A stretch of DNA of 23,357 nucleotides from a virus, in IMG/VR virus record IMGVR_UViG_3300005664_000094, positions 1 to 23,357 of that record; one strand, written 5' to 3'. Below the pieces are notes generated by a model. That model did no database searches. It saw nothing but the letters and a program-made list of their open reading frames with translations, and was not told the DNA's origin. A program made the translations under genes and the position numbers. Of this stretch, positions 15,198 through 23,164 are shown one piece after another (position 1 is the first letter of the stretch; every line of letters begins with the position of its first letter).

Positions 15198-15617
15198 TTA
15201 TACTCCACTACTTCCAAATCCTGTTACTCCTCTTACACTAGTAGATAATTCCTGAACTTCTTCAAATTCAACTTCTGGATAAGGTAGAATAACTAATTGT
15301 GCTATTCTATCTCCTGTGTTATAACCAGCAAATTCCTGGTCAATAGTTTTAAATCTACATTTAATACTACCTCTATAACCAGAATCTATTACACCTATTG
15401 AATTAGCTAATACAAATCTTGTAGTAGAAATACTACTTCTAGGAAATATTAATCCAACAAATCCTTCAGGAATCTCTACAGATAATCCTGTATCATATTC
15501 TGTATAATATCTTGTTTCATTTACTGAAATACATGTTAAATCCATTCCAGCATCTCCATGTTTTGAATAAGATGGAATTACAGCTAAATCACTTAGTTTT
15601 TTAATCTTAACTTTCAT
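15198..15617 (-). CDS. dut: dUTPase (trimeric dUTP pyrophosphatase)
   Basis: The 139-aa protein contains all five trimeric dUTPase motifs in order: DAGMDL (22-27), PRSS (near 59-62), GVIDSGYRGSI (uracil-recognition hairpin with the catalytic Asp), GDRIAQLVI, and RGVTGFGSSG at the C-terminus that closes over the phosphates. Its length is typical for bacterial and phage enzymes. It converts dUTP to dUMP and pyrophosphate, limiting uracil in DNA and feeding dTMP synthesis. The ATG lies inside the end of the 143-aa gene (11-base overlap). It sits between the ribonucleotide reductase and the replication block, and complements the phage uracil-DNA glycosylase. Confidence 0.96.
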   Translation of the reverse strand: MKVKIKKLSDLAVIPSYSKHGDAGMDLTCISVNETRYYTEYDTGLSVEIPEGFVGLIFPRSSISTTRFVLANSIGVIDSGYRGSIKCRFKTIDQEFAGYNTGDRIAQLVILPYPEVEFEEVQELSTSVRGVTGFGSSGV

Positions 15618-16038
15618 TGATTAATTTTGCAATTGCTTTAGCTTTATCAATTTTCGATGTTCCTTTCTTATCAATTATAGATAATGTCTGATATACTTTA
15701 ATAGTATTTTCATCATATATATCCATTTCATAAGCTTTCATGATACTAAGCTTTTCTTGTAAAGAAGCTTTTTCTTTTTCTAAAGAATCAATTTCTTCTT
15801 GAATTTGTGCTTTGGTTAGAGCATATAGTTTTATTTCATTACCATATACTGAACCAGCAGATTTACCATCTTCAAATCTAACTATATAATAACCACCATA
15901 TTGAGTATAACCATTTCCATTATTACAAGAATTAATTACTAATACTGTACCATTATATAAATTACTGTTTCCACTTAAATTTGTTGTACCATTATATACA
16001 ACTTTGTCTCCTTTTTTAAAAATTTTTGTTCCTTTCAT
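15607..16038 (-). CDS. Unknown protein with small beta domain and coiled coil (143 aa)
   Basis: No named family. Residues 1-72 resemble an SH3-like or KOW-like barrel: FKKGDKVVYNG, NGTVLVINS, GYYIVRFEDGK and GNEIKLY. Residues 74-105 form a heptad-like coiled coil (QEEIDSLEKEKASLQEKL), followed by a short helical end. Proteins of this kind often bind nucleic acid or bridge partners, but no specific activity can be claimed. The stop overlaps the dUTPase start by 11 bases, and the gene follows the ribonucleotide reductase after 7 bases. Confidence 0.75.
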   Translation of the reverse strand: MKGTKIFKKGDKVVYNGTTNLSGNSNLYNGTVLVINSCNNGNGYTQYGGYYIVRFEDGKSAGSVYGNEIKLYALTKAQIQEEIDSLEKEKASLQEKLSIMKAYEMDIYDENTIKVYQTLSIIDKKGTSKIDKAKAIAKLINES

Positions 16039-16045
16039 TTTTATT

Positions 16046-17959
16046 TTATTTTATTGGACAACTTCCATTTTGACATTCATCTATTCCATCTATAATATCA
16101 GAATCTTTAATATTAGCTGATGTTATAGGTTCTATATCTTTAATCATCATTTCATATAATTCCTTAGAAATTGTTTCATAAGGAGCTTGTATAAATCCAT
16201 GATTATGATATAATAGAAAAGATAATGTTTTAAAGTTGTTTTTATAATTATCATTTAAATACTTCTTAATATCTTCTAAATCTTCTGCTTTGTAATATAC
16301 AGTACAACTTACAGAGTTATCACTCCATTCAGATTGTAATCTTCTTACAGTTTCTAATTGATCTTTCCAGCTAAAATCTGATGCAATAGGTGTTCCTGAT
16401 GGAACTTTACATGGAAATGATACTACCATTGTAGATGTATCATAACTTCCATCAAATTTAATTTGATATTCAATAGGATAACCATGCTTCTTACATACAT
16501 CTATAAGTGGTGAATTAGAAGCTATTCTAACTCTTCTTATATAATATGGTCCAGCAGGTGATGGGTGACCTCCAGGAGTTACACCTTTAAGTAAACTTAA
16601 TGTACCAGATGGTTTCATTGTAGTCAACTTAATGGATCTTGGATAACCATGTTCCTTTGAATAAAAATCATCAAATTCTCTTAACCATTCATAAGCATCT
16701 TTTAACCAGGATTTTTGTTCCTCACTAGCTTGAAGATAACCTGTTATACCAATACCCATTCTCATATTCTTATGAACTACTTCTTCTGTCTCTTTTAAGC
16801 TACAATGTAAATTTAAACTATGTTTATTTACAATATAAGTTAATCTAAGACATGTTAGTAATTCTTTATAAGAACTAATATTAGATAAAAATATCTCTGA
16901 AAGACAACATGTTTCATAGTTTTCAAGTGATTGTTCAGCACATGGATTAAATCCAACTATGTTAGGATCAGGATATTTAGTTTCTCCTGTTCTACCACAT
17001 TCTCGTGCTAATCTCATATTAATGAGTCCATAAGGTTCACCTTGTTTATAAGTGTCCCAAAACTCATTAAGTAATAATGAAGTATCATCACATGCTACAG
17101 AATTATTAGACATAGCTCTCCAGTTAGGAATAGTACCTAAGTCCCATCTCTTTGCTTTCAAGAATTCTACATCATCATAATCTCCAATAGCAATTTGCGC
17201 TGACCTACGAACATTACCTGACACTACGACACTACCAATAATATTCATTATATCTAAACAATGTATAGGTTTTAATTTCTTACCTGCATTTTCATTTAGA
17301 ATTCTATGAATTTCATTAATTCCCCAACATAATTCATCAGGACCTGATGCTATACCCCCAAATCCTTTAATTATAGCCCCTTTAGAGCGTATTAATTGTG
17401 TGGAATAGGTAAACCCTTCACCTGAATAAAAATGAGCTTTAAGTACCTTTCCAAGCAATTTAACCCATCCTTCTCTAGTATCAGGAACTATAAAATCAGC
17501 TGATTGATCATCAAATCTTTCAATTTTAATCTTCTTTTTATGTAGTTTAGGAAGTTGATATACATATTCTTTCTGAATATTGTATCCTACTCCACATCCT
17601 AACATAAGCATCTCAAAAGCCCATGTAAATGGTCTTATTGGATTATCTACAACAACAGTTGCACAATTCTGCAAAGAAGGTAATCCTAACTTATCAACAG
17701 TCTTTGTACCAAGTTGCCACATAAATCTACCAGCAGTAGACCATTTAAGATTCATTCTAGTGTTAAAATAATCTTCCTTATCTTTTTCACTAAAATTTAT
17801 ACCTAATTGTTTCTCACATGCTGCTAACTCTCTGTTAACTACTTGATCAAATTCTTCTGTTTTAGAATTAAGATCATCTTCTTTGCATCTTCGTGCATAG
17901 GTTCTTTTAAATGTTATATAACCTATTTCTCCCCAAGGAACTTCTATTTCTTTACTCAA
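16046..17959 (-). CDS. nrdJ: Adenosylcobalamin-dependent (class II) ribonucleoside-triphosphate reductase
   Basis: This 637-aa protein matches the monomeric class II reductase of Lactobacillus leichmannii type. NPCAEQ places the radical Cys at 340 and the catalytic Glu at 342. C99 in LQNCATVV and C351 form the active-site redox pair; the 11-residue step from C340 to C351 equals that of C408 to C419 in the Lactobacillus enzyme. The C-terminal CQNGSC (C629/C634) is the reducing shuttle. It makes deoxynucleotides without oxygen but needs adenosylcobalamin from the host. It is about 100 residues shorter than the model enzyme. There is no suitable ATG; TTG at 17959, five bases after the upstream stop, is the best start, and the first ATG would come at residue 69. 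Confidence 0.95.
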   Translation of the reverse strand: MSKEIEVPWGEIGYITFKRTYARRCKEDDLNSKTEEFDQVVNRELAACEKQLGINFSEKDKEDYFNTRMNLKWSTAGRFMWQLGTKTVDKLGLPSLQNCATVVVDNPIRPFTWAFEMLMLGCGVGYNIQKEYVYQLPKLHKKKIKIERFDDQSADFIVPDTREGWVKLLGKVLKAHFYSGEGFTYSTQLIRSKGAIIKGFGGIASGPDELCWGINEIHRILNENAGKKLKPIHCLDIMNIIGSVVVSGNVRRSAQIAIGDYDDVEFLKAKRWDLGTIPNWRAMSNNSVACDDTSLLLNEFWDTYKQGEPYGLINMRLARECGRTGETKYPDPNIVGFNPCAEQSLENYETCCLSEIFLSNISSYKELLTCLRLTYIVNKHSLNLHCSLKETEEVVHKNMRMGIGITGYLQASEEQKSWLKDAYEWLREFDDFYSKEHGYPRSIKLTTMKPSGTLSLLKGVTPGGHPSPAGPYYIRRVRIASNSPLIDVCKKHGYPIEYQIKFDGSYDTSTMVVSFPCKVPSGTPIASDFSWKDQLETVRRLQSEWSDNSVSCTVYYKAEDLEDIKKYLNDNYKNNFKTLSFLLYHNHGFIQAPYETISKELYEMMIKDIEPITSANIKDSDIIDGIDECQNGSCPIK

Positions 17960-17964
17960 TTATT

Positions 17965-18825
17965 TCATACTTTCTCTTCTTTTTCAACTTTCTTTGATGT
18001 ACTTTCTGTAACTACTTCAGGTAATTCTATACCATATTCTTTACATAAGTTACGAGCCATGTCTCTATTATTAGTATCTATTACCATAGGAAGAAGTTCA
18101 TATAAATCCTTATTTAATTCTCTTCCTTCGTTAATAAAATCCTGTATTTTAAGTACTTGGTTATAAACCCATGCAGTATAAACTTCTGAAGTAAGCCAAT
18201 AGTTAGATAAAGCTCTACATTCTACACCAAAATTCTTAAATCTGAAACTTCCTGCCTTACCATATAATTGTCTCCTTTCTGTATCAGGATCAAGCAATAT
18301 ACTTGGCATTGTAAGGAATAAATCAAATAATCTAACTATTTGTTCACTAACTTCTTCTGTTGGATTATCATAACCTATAGCTACGTGTCCTCCACATACT
18401 CTTAGATTATCTATTGCATCTGGTGGAGTGTTTTGTTCACCCTTCCATACATTATAGTCTGGATCACAACCAAAAGTGTTAGCTTGTTTTGTATTTAAGT
18501 GATTAGCATTAAATCTTGCACTTGCCTGAATAACAAGATCCAGTTCTTCTGGAAGATGTTCTCTCATGTATTTTAAAGATTGTTTATGATATGAAATCCA
18601 TTCATCTTCATTTGTTGCAGGTGGGATATTATATTCAAGTGCTACACAATCTACTTGCCACATAAAACCTTTAGGAAGATTATCCATTTGTAATGGTCTC
18701 TTCTTAGTTCCTTTTATGAATCCTACAGCAGAGTGAAATTCATTATTTACATTATTCCAGAGAAATACTTCTGGATCTGAACCTACAAGTAGGTTACTAA
18801 TTATTGGTTTATTTTGTTTTTTCAT
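17965..18825 (-). CDS. PhiEco32-type COOH-NH2 ligase (amidoligase type 2)
   Basis: The 286-aa protein shows the signature segments of the phage phiEco32-like COOH-NH2 ligase family: GSDPEVFL (15-22), VDCVALEYNIPPA (58-70), GCDPDYNVW (119-127), CGGHVAIGY (144-152), RRQLYGKAGSFR (184-195) and VECRALSNYWL (201-211). The glutamine-synthetase-like fold predicts ATP-dependent amide bond formation through an acyl phosphate. The His of the GGHxxxG segment and the acids of the DPE and LEY segments should bind metal and ATP. The last 30 residues are charged. It shares its start region with the end of the 371-aa orphan (17-base overlap) and is followed by nrdJ. Two amidotransferase-fold genes lie upstream, so it belongs to the second amide-chemistry cluster. 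Substrate unknown. Confidence 0.92.
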   Translation of the reverse strand: MKKQNKPIISNLLVGSDPEVFLWNNVNNEFHSAVGFIKGTKKRPLQMDNLPKGFMWQVDCVALEYNIPPATNEDEWISYHKQSLKYMREHLPEELDLVIQASARFNANHLNTKQANTFGCDPDYNVWKGEQNTPPDAIDNLRVCGGHVAIGYDNPTEEVSEQIVRLFDLFLTMPSILLDPDTERRQLYGKAGSFRFKNFGVECRALSNYWLTSEVYTAWVYNQVLKIQDFINEGRELNKDLYELLPMVIDTNNRDMARNLCKEYGIELPEVVTESTSKKVEKEEKV

Positions 18826-19924
18826 TTATTTCAAATATTAAAAAATAAGCGGGATAATATCTTGTATCTTTACCATAAGTTTCATCATTTAATGATTTAC
18901 CTTTCAAATATATTCCATTACCTTCGTATTTTTCATATGAAGTTAATTTTTCTATATTAGTATAATTAGCTACACAATAAGTATTTGACTTAATTTCAGG
19001 TAATTTATTTCCAGGATTATTAGAATTAAAATATTCTAACTTAGTAATTTCTGTTTCAAATATTTCTTCTAAAAGTTTCTTTACTATTTCAAGACTTTTT
19101 GTATGGTCTTGAGTAGTAGTTTGTTTAATAGGAGTACTTGAATTAGGATCATAATGTAAACATTTTGTAGATGGATAAGTATTAAAGAAATCACTTATAA
19201 CACCTAAACAAGCATTAAAATTATTCTGACTATAATACTTTTGAACTAATTTAAAATATAAATCTTTTATGAAATATTGTGATAAATTAAATCTTGAATC
19301 ATTATTATTTACAAAAGCATAAAATCCAAAATAATAATTAGCATATCTTATATTTAATTGTCCTTTTTCACATTTATCTAAATCTTTCTTTAGCTCTTCA
19401 GCTGTAGTAGGAAAAAATGGATTACCAGGATGTAATAAAGTAAATGTAGCATTATGATTTTTACTATTATAATGTGCTAATAATAAAGCTTGTAGTGGAT
19501 CTATATCTTTATCTGTTTCAAGTATTCTATATGTTTCTTCAATAATATTATGTGTTGGATACCATAAGTATCTAATTAATATCATTGTTATATACATTTT
19601 AAAACCACTTTTTACTTCAGACTTGTCTATAGTAAAGAAGTCACCATCATATTCAAACACTAAATCAAAATTAGATTTTAAAAATGTTAACCATTTTTCA
19701 ATTTCTTCTTTTGTATAATGTTTAATTCTATGATCAGCAGGTCTAAATTTTACATATTTAGCTGTATTAGCATAATAAGCATCTTTTAAAAACTGCATAC
19801 ATCCTTTAGTTTGGTCTTGTACTTCTCCACTTGTAGGATATAAAATACCTTGTGTATTTAAACACCATTGTGCATGTTCACTATTCTTGTACTTGTTAAT
19901 CGGATTTCTAAATCTTAATTCCAT
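18809..19924 (-). CDS. Unknown protein (371 aa) inside the amide-ligase cluster
   Basis: I recognise no family or motif. The N-terminal part contains LRFRNPINKYKN and HAQWCLNTQGI. The middle is helical and aromatic-rich (FKMYITMILIRYLWYP, QALLLAHYN, YYFGFYAFVNN). The C-terminal third has mixed strands (NTYCVANYTNIEKL, YYPAYFLIFEIN). No signal peptide or clear transmembrane segment is seen. It is linked on both sides: its start overlaps the end of an amidotransferase gene by 17 bases, and its end overlaps the COOH-NH2 ligase start by 17 bases. It may therefore be a substrate carrier, partner or further enzyme of that pathway. Confidence 0.78.
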   Translation of the reverse strand: MELRFRNPINKYKNSEHAQWCLNTQGILYPTSGEVQDQTKGCMQFLKDAYYANTAKYVKFRPADHRIKHYTKEEIEKWLTFLKSNFDLVFEYDGDFFTIDKSEVKSGFKMYITMILIRYLWYPTHNIIEETYRILETDKDIDPLQALLLAHYNSKNHNATFTLLHPGNPFFPTTAEELKKDLDKCEKGQLNIRYANYYFGFYAFVNNNDSRFNLSQYFIKDLYFKLVQKYYSQNNFNACLGVISDFFNTYPSTKCLHYDPNSSTPIKQTTTQDHTKSLEIVKKLLEEIFETEITKLEYFNSNNPGNKLPEIKSNTYCVANYTNIEKLTSYEKYEGNGIYLKGKSLNDETYGKDTRYYPAYFLIFEINEKTK

Positions 19925-20618
19925 TTAATAAATTAATTATTGTTTTGTTAGAGAATTTATCATTTATCTCTTCAGGATGCCATTGTACCCCTACTACATT
20001 AAGTCTTTTGTGTTTAAGAGCTTCAACATATTCTCCATCTTCATCTACATAAAGAATTTCTAAATCTGATCCTACATTATTCCATCTTACAGCTTGATGA
20101 TGTAAAGAATTAACTTTTACTTCTCTATTTTTTGCTACTTCTTTTAATTTCAAAGTATCAATTTCAGGATAATATAATAAATTTCCTGCCTCATCACGTA
20201 CAGGTTGAGATATTTTATGTGTTAATTCCCATCTAGGTGAAGAAGAAGGATGATACATATGCTGTGTAATTACACTACCATACTTTACAGCTATTTGTTG
20301 CATACCTAAGCATATACCAAATATTGGAACTTGAGCATCAATATATTGTTGTAAATTCACTTCAAAGAAATATTCCTTATATGCATCAGATTCACTATTC
20401 ATAAAACTTGGAGCTGATCCATATCTATATGATGGTGTATCTTTACCTCCAGGTAACACTACTAAATCTAATCCTTGTCTTATACCTTCTTGTGGTGTTA
20501 ATATTTCTACTACACCAAATTTAGAAAAGTATTCAAGATATGATTTAGTTACTCCAAATGAACTTTCACCTATACTCCAACCTACAATTCCTATGTGTTT
20601 TGTTTTATCTTGCGACAT
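19908..20618 (-). CDS. Class I glutamine amidotransferase-like protein B
   Basis: The protein has the class I amidotransferase/peptidase C26 fold. An oxyanion-region LPGGKDTPSY (55-64) precedes the nucleophile elbow FGICLGMQQI with Cys103. VNSLHHQAV (169-177) is typical of gamma-glutamyl-GABA hydrolase-like members. VQWHPEE (211-217) supplies His214 and Glu216. The fold cleaves gamma-glutamyl amides or glutamine. No synthetase domain is attached, so it acts alone or with a partner. I choose the ATG at 20618 (236 aa); a TTG at 20633 would add five residues and overlap the preceding gene. It is a distant paralogue of the next upstream gene and overlaps the 371-aa orphan by 17 bases. Confidence 0.88.
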   Translation of the reverse strand: MSQDKTKHIGIVGWSIGESSFGVTKSYLEYFSKFGVVEILTPQEGIRQGLDLVVLPGGKDTPSYRYGSAPSFMNSESDAYKEYFFEVNLQQYIDAQVPIFGICLGMQQIAVKYGSVITQHMYHPSSSPRWELTHKISQPVRDEAGNLLYYPEIDTLKLKEVAKNREVKVNSLHHQAVRWNNVGSDLEILYVDEDGEYVEALKHKRLNVVGVQWHPEEINDKFSNKTIINLLNGIKI

Positions 20619-20622
20619 TTTA

Positions 20623-21366
20623 TTAATTTTCAATGTTATTAAATACTTGTATCTCTTCTTGCTCTTTTTTTAATTTAAAATAATCATTATTTTCAAATGT
20701 ATTATTTATCACTTCATTTAGATAGTTTAATGTTTTTTCATAACTATATTTATTATAACCCATCATTTCTGGGTGAAATTGTATAGCTAAACCTCTAATT
20801 CCTGGAAACCAAACAATTTCTGGTTCAATTACATTATCATTAATTTTTGCAAAATCAGGAAAAACATTCTGTTTATCATTTCCATCTAAATAACTCTTAC
20901 TTAATCCTTCTGTCCATCCTAATACTTTATACTTGTCTTTTGGCATATTCCAAGGATATAGCATTTGGTGATGTATAGAATTAGTAACAAGTGTTAAACC
21001 ATCGTGTGTAGTAATATCATGATTACCATGATGATTTCTTACATCTTGTATAAGTTTACCACCTATTTCATTTTGCATAGCACACATCAATTGAGCACCA
21101 CGACAAATTCCAATGATATATTTACCATCTTTTACAGCTCTTTTATAATAAGCCATATGACGCTCATCAGTATCTTCCCAAAAACTAGTTCTATGACCAG
21201 CTTTTTCATTATAAATAGCAGGATTTATATCTGCACCACCAGGAAATATTACTATATTAGCATCATCCCATTCAGTTTCTCTACTATTTTCTATCCAGTA
21301 TCCATCATCATGACCTACTGAAAATGTCTTAAATTTACTTTCTTTTACTTTGTTTTTGTATTTCAT
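20623..21366 (-). CDS. Class I glutamine amidotransferase-like protein A
   Basis: This 247-aa protein carries the complete triad of the class I amidotransferase/peptidase C26 fold: FPGGADINPAIY (41-52), the elbow IIGICRGAQL with Cys88, TNSIHHQML (128-136), and IQFHPEM with His198 and Glu200. The paired His in the SIHHQ segment is usual in gamma-glutamyl hydrolases of the PuuD type. It probably hydrolyses a gamma-glutamyl bond or supplies ammonia. The C-terminal 30 residues are charged and helical. Four bases separate its stop from the ATG of protein B, so the two are translated together. Why a phage keeps two such enzymes is not clear; different substrates or a heterodimer are possible. Confidence 0.88.
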   Translation of the reverse strand: MKYKNKVKESKFKTFSVGHDDGYWIENSRETEWDDANIVIFPGGADINPAIYNEKAGHRTSFWEDTDERHMAYYKRAVKDGKYIIGICRGAQLMCAMQNEIGGKLIQDVRNHHGNHDITTHDGLTLVTNSIHHQMLYPWNMPKDKYKVLGWTEGLSKSYLDGNDKQNVFPDFAKINDNVIEPEIVWFPGIRGLAIQFHPEMMGYNKYSYEKTLNYLNEVINNTFENNDYFKLKKEQEEIQVFNNIEN

Positions 21367-21403
21367 TATTTTTTAGTTATTAAATTTATAATACATTAAA
21401 TGT

Positions 21404-21706
21404 TTAGAATTTATACACCCATAGTTTAAGGTTACCTTCTACATAACCATATCTTCTTTGTAGTGTATCTTCTATTAAATTAAATCCTACTTTTTTCAAA
21501 GTTTCATCTAGAGTTGTTTCTTTAGGAGATGTTACAGTAAGAATTGATCTTTCACCTGATTCTCTTTCAGCATATGTCCATTCTTTACTAAATGCTTCTT
21601 TTTTGAGTTGATTAATAAATTGATTTAATTCTTCTTGTGTTGTATCATTACTAGTTCCTGACAAGAAACATATAGCACAACAAGGTAATTGTGTTTTTAT
21701 TAACAT
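21404..21706 (-). CDS. Unknown protein (100 aa)
   Basis: No family recognised with confidence. A cysteine-rich start (PCCAICFLSG) is followed by a polar helix (QEELNQFINQLKKEA), two strands and a conserved-looking end, GFNLIEDTLQRRYGYVEGNL. A distant acetyltransferase-like end is conceivable but no CoA-binding loop is visible. The ATG is one base after the stop of the 25-aa microgene (TAATATG), so it is the last gene of that small cassette. A 37-base A/T-rich gap follows it. Confidence 0.72.
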   Translation of the reverse strand: MLIKTQLPCCAICFLSGTSNDTTQEELNQFINQLKKEAFSKEWTYAERESGERSILTVTSPKETTLDETLKKVGFNLIEDTLQRRYGYVEGNLKLWVYKF

Positions 21707-21707
21707 A

Positions 21708-21785
21708 TTATTTCAATTTTTGTTTTACTAATTCTTTTAATTCATAACAATATCCAGTTGGTTTATGTCTATATCTTTTATTCAT
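21708..21785 (-). CDS. Microgene, basic 25-aa peptide
   Basis: The peptide reads MNKRYRHKPTGYCYELKELV and then five residues ending in K. The N-terminal half is strongly basic and aromatic and the rest is a short amphipathic helix. It starts three bases after the stop of the upstream 31-aa gene and ends one base before the next ATG. This regular end-to-end packing is the main reason to call such a short frame. Confidence 0.5.
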   Translation of the reverse strand: MNKRYRHKPTGYCYELKELVKQKLK

Positions 21786-21788
21786 AAT

Positions 21789-21884
21789 TTAATCTCCTGT
21801 AAATTTAATACCTTTAGGATATACTTTCTTAATATAAGATTTAGTTTTAACTTTAGGTGTTTTTGGTAATTTTAATATTTTCAT
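21789..21884 (-). CDS. Microgene, basic 31-aa peptide
   Basis: The 31-residue product is Lys- and Pro-rich, with about ten lysines (MKILKLPKTPKVKTK at the start) and an acidic last residue. The ATG at 21884 overlaps the TGA of the zinc-binding microgene as ATGA, which favours this start over an in-frame ATG three codons earlier. A peptide this basic could bind nucleic acid or ribosomes; no family is known to me. Confidence 0.5.
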   Translation of the reverse strand: MKILKLPKTPKVKTKSYIKKVYPKGIKFTGD

Positions 21885-21955
21885 AATGTACATCCCTCAC
21901 ATGGTTTAGGATTATCAGAATTAGTTCCACAAATAATACAGTTAGATTTAGTCAT
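21881..21955 (-). CDS. Microgene, 24-aa putative zinc-binding peptide (CxxC...CxxC)
   Basis: The peptide has Cys-x2-Cys, nine residues, Cys-x2-Cys (C6, C9, C19, C22; NCIICG and PCEGC), a complete treble-clef or ribbon-like zinc knuckle in 24 residues. Four regularly spaced cysteines in so short a frame are unlikely by chance. The ATGA overlap with the next gene supports translation. It may be a structural knuckle that binds a partner protein or nucleic acid; its target is unknown. Confidence 0.58.
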   Translation of the reverse strand: MTKSNCIICGTNSDNPKPCEGCTL

Positions 21956-21959
21956 GCTA

Positions 21960-22052
21960 TTAGTTAAGGTTAAATAAATTATTTAAAAACTCTTTAGTAT
22001 AAAATGTAGTTGTATAGTGTGCTATACAATATAATGTAATTGCTAATAACAT
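21960..22052 (-). CDS. Microgene, 30-aa peptide with hydrophobic N-terminus
   Basis: The product begins MLLAITLYCIAHYTTTFY, a hydrophobic segment of about 12 residues that could be a short membrane anchor. It is followed by a polar, Asn-rich end. The ATG lies two bases after the stop of the 369-aa gene and the stop is four bases before the next ATG, in line with the packing of the cassette. The segment is short for a full membrane span, so membrane insertion is uncertain. Confidence 0.45.
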   Translation of the reverse strand: MLLAITLYCIAHYTTTFYTKEFLNNLFNLN

Positions 22053-22054
22053 AA

Positions 22055-23164
22055 TTATTTGTTTAATTCTTCGTATTCTTTAATTATTAGCTTAATATCA
22101 CTTAAAGTAACATTTTCCCAATATCCTATTTTGTATGTAGCTGATTGTAAAGTTACATCCCATTGATTTAAAAAAGAAATTGGTTGTCTAAGTCTTCTTA
22201 AATCATCTAATTTAATTTCAATACTTCCTACACCTATTACTTCTATCTTACCTTTACTAATTTTAATAGTTTTACCATTAGATAGTGTTAATACTTTTTC
22301 TTTGTATTGTTTTACTTCATCTTCAGTAGCTAATCTGTATGAATTTGGATGTTTACTTGGATTAAAACCTAAAGTTCTTGTAGTTTTTAAATTTCTTCCA
22401 CCTATCCAATATGTTTGAAGATTAGTTATTTCAATTATATTATCCTTATCTGCTCCTTCGCAAATATCTTTCTTAATAAATAGAAACTGTCCTAATTGAT
22501 AGTCATTTTTGTATACAGGTTTCCAATCACTTACAATATCAAAAGGTAAGTCTAAATAAGTTCCAGCAGCAGAATAATAATCTACTCCATATGAATTATG
22601 TCTATAAACAAATAAATGTCCTTCTTTTACTTTTCCATTAAATAAGTCTTTAGGTGCTTTATATCCTATTATTTCTTTATCTATTGTTTTTGTGTTGTTT
22701 AAAACATGTTTTTTAAATTGTTCAAATGTTATTTCTGTATAATCTTTTGGTTTACTACTACAACAATCTATACTTTCTGTTATATCAGAATAAACATACT
22801 TTTTATCAGATGTAAAGTTGTAAGGGGCTTTTGTATTTAATTTTTTATTAAAATAATCATTAACTATTTCACTATTCTCTTTATTTCTTTTAATACACCA
22901 TTTTTCAGGAAGTTTATATTCTTCTTTTTCTATAAAGTCTAATAGAGGAACTGTTGGTAGAGTTGTTGTACTACTAAACCACCAATTTTGATTTATTTTG
23001 GTTTTAAAATAATAAGTTGTAGTACCTTTTGGAGTATCTCTGTCATTAGGAAAAGCTACTTTTATCACTTCTTTAAGTAATTCTTCATCTTTCATATTAT
23101 GCTTCAAAGCTATTCTACCTTCTCTTAGATCTTTTATAAGTTTTTCGTTTAATTTGTATTCCAT
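22055..23164 (-). CDS. Unknown modular phage protein (369 aa)
   Basis: I do not know the function. The protein looks modular. An N-terminal helical region is followed by a beta unit with tryptophans (INQNWWFSSTTTLPTVP), a linker module (LPEKWCIKRNKENSEIVNDY) and DYTEITFEQFKKHVLNN. A beta-rich domain, a short strand pair (LSNGKTIKISKGKIEVIGVG) and a C-terminal helix-rich end follow. Segments like the W-C-I-K and E-I-T-F-x-Q-F-K-K parts recur as linkers in phage hypothetical proteins, from memory and not verified. A CC pair lies near residue 134. It starts two bases after the 47-aa gene and is followed by the microgene cassette. Confidence 0.75.
   Translation of the reverse strand: MEYKLNEKLIKDLREGRIALKHNMKDEELLKEVIKVAFPNDRDTPKGTTTYYFKTKINQNWWFSSTTTLPTVPLLDFIEKEEYKLPEKWCIKRNKENSEIVNDYFNKKLNTKAPYNFTSDKKYVYSDITESIDCCSSKPKDYTEITFEQFKKHVLNNTKTIDKEIIGYKAPKDLFNGKVKEGHLFVYRHNSYGVDYYSAAGTYLDLPFDIVSDWKPVYKNDYQLGQFLFIKKDICEGADKDNIIEITNLQTYWIGGRNLKTTRTLGFNPSKHPNSYRLATEDEVKQYKEKVLTLSNGKTIKISKGKIEVIGVGSIEIKLDDLRRLRQPISFLNQWDVTLQSATYKIGYWENVTLSDIKLIIKEYEELNK

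Noticed and set aside
17843-18166. Plus-strand open frame of 107 codons
   Set aside because: It is antisense to nrdJ and the COOH-NH2 ligase, both with intact motifs. Its Phe/Ser-rich composition is typical of antisense reading of AT-rich genes.
20618-20633. TTG start for amidotransferase B at 20633
   Set aside because: ATG at 20618 follows the upstream TAA TAA by one base and precedes the conserved domain at the normal distance.
21004-21321. Plus-strand open frame of 105 codons with many Ile, Ser and Thr
   Set aside because: Antisense to the class I amidotransferase A gene. No coupled junction and no motif.
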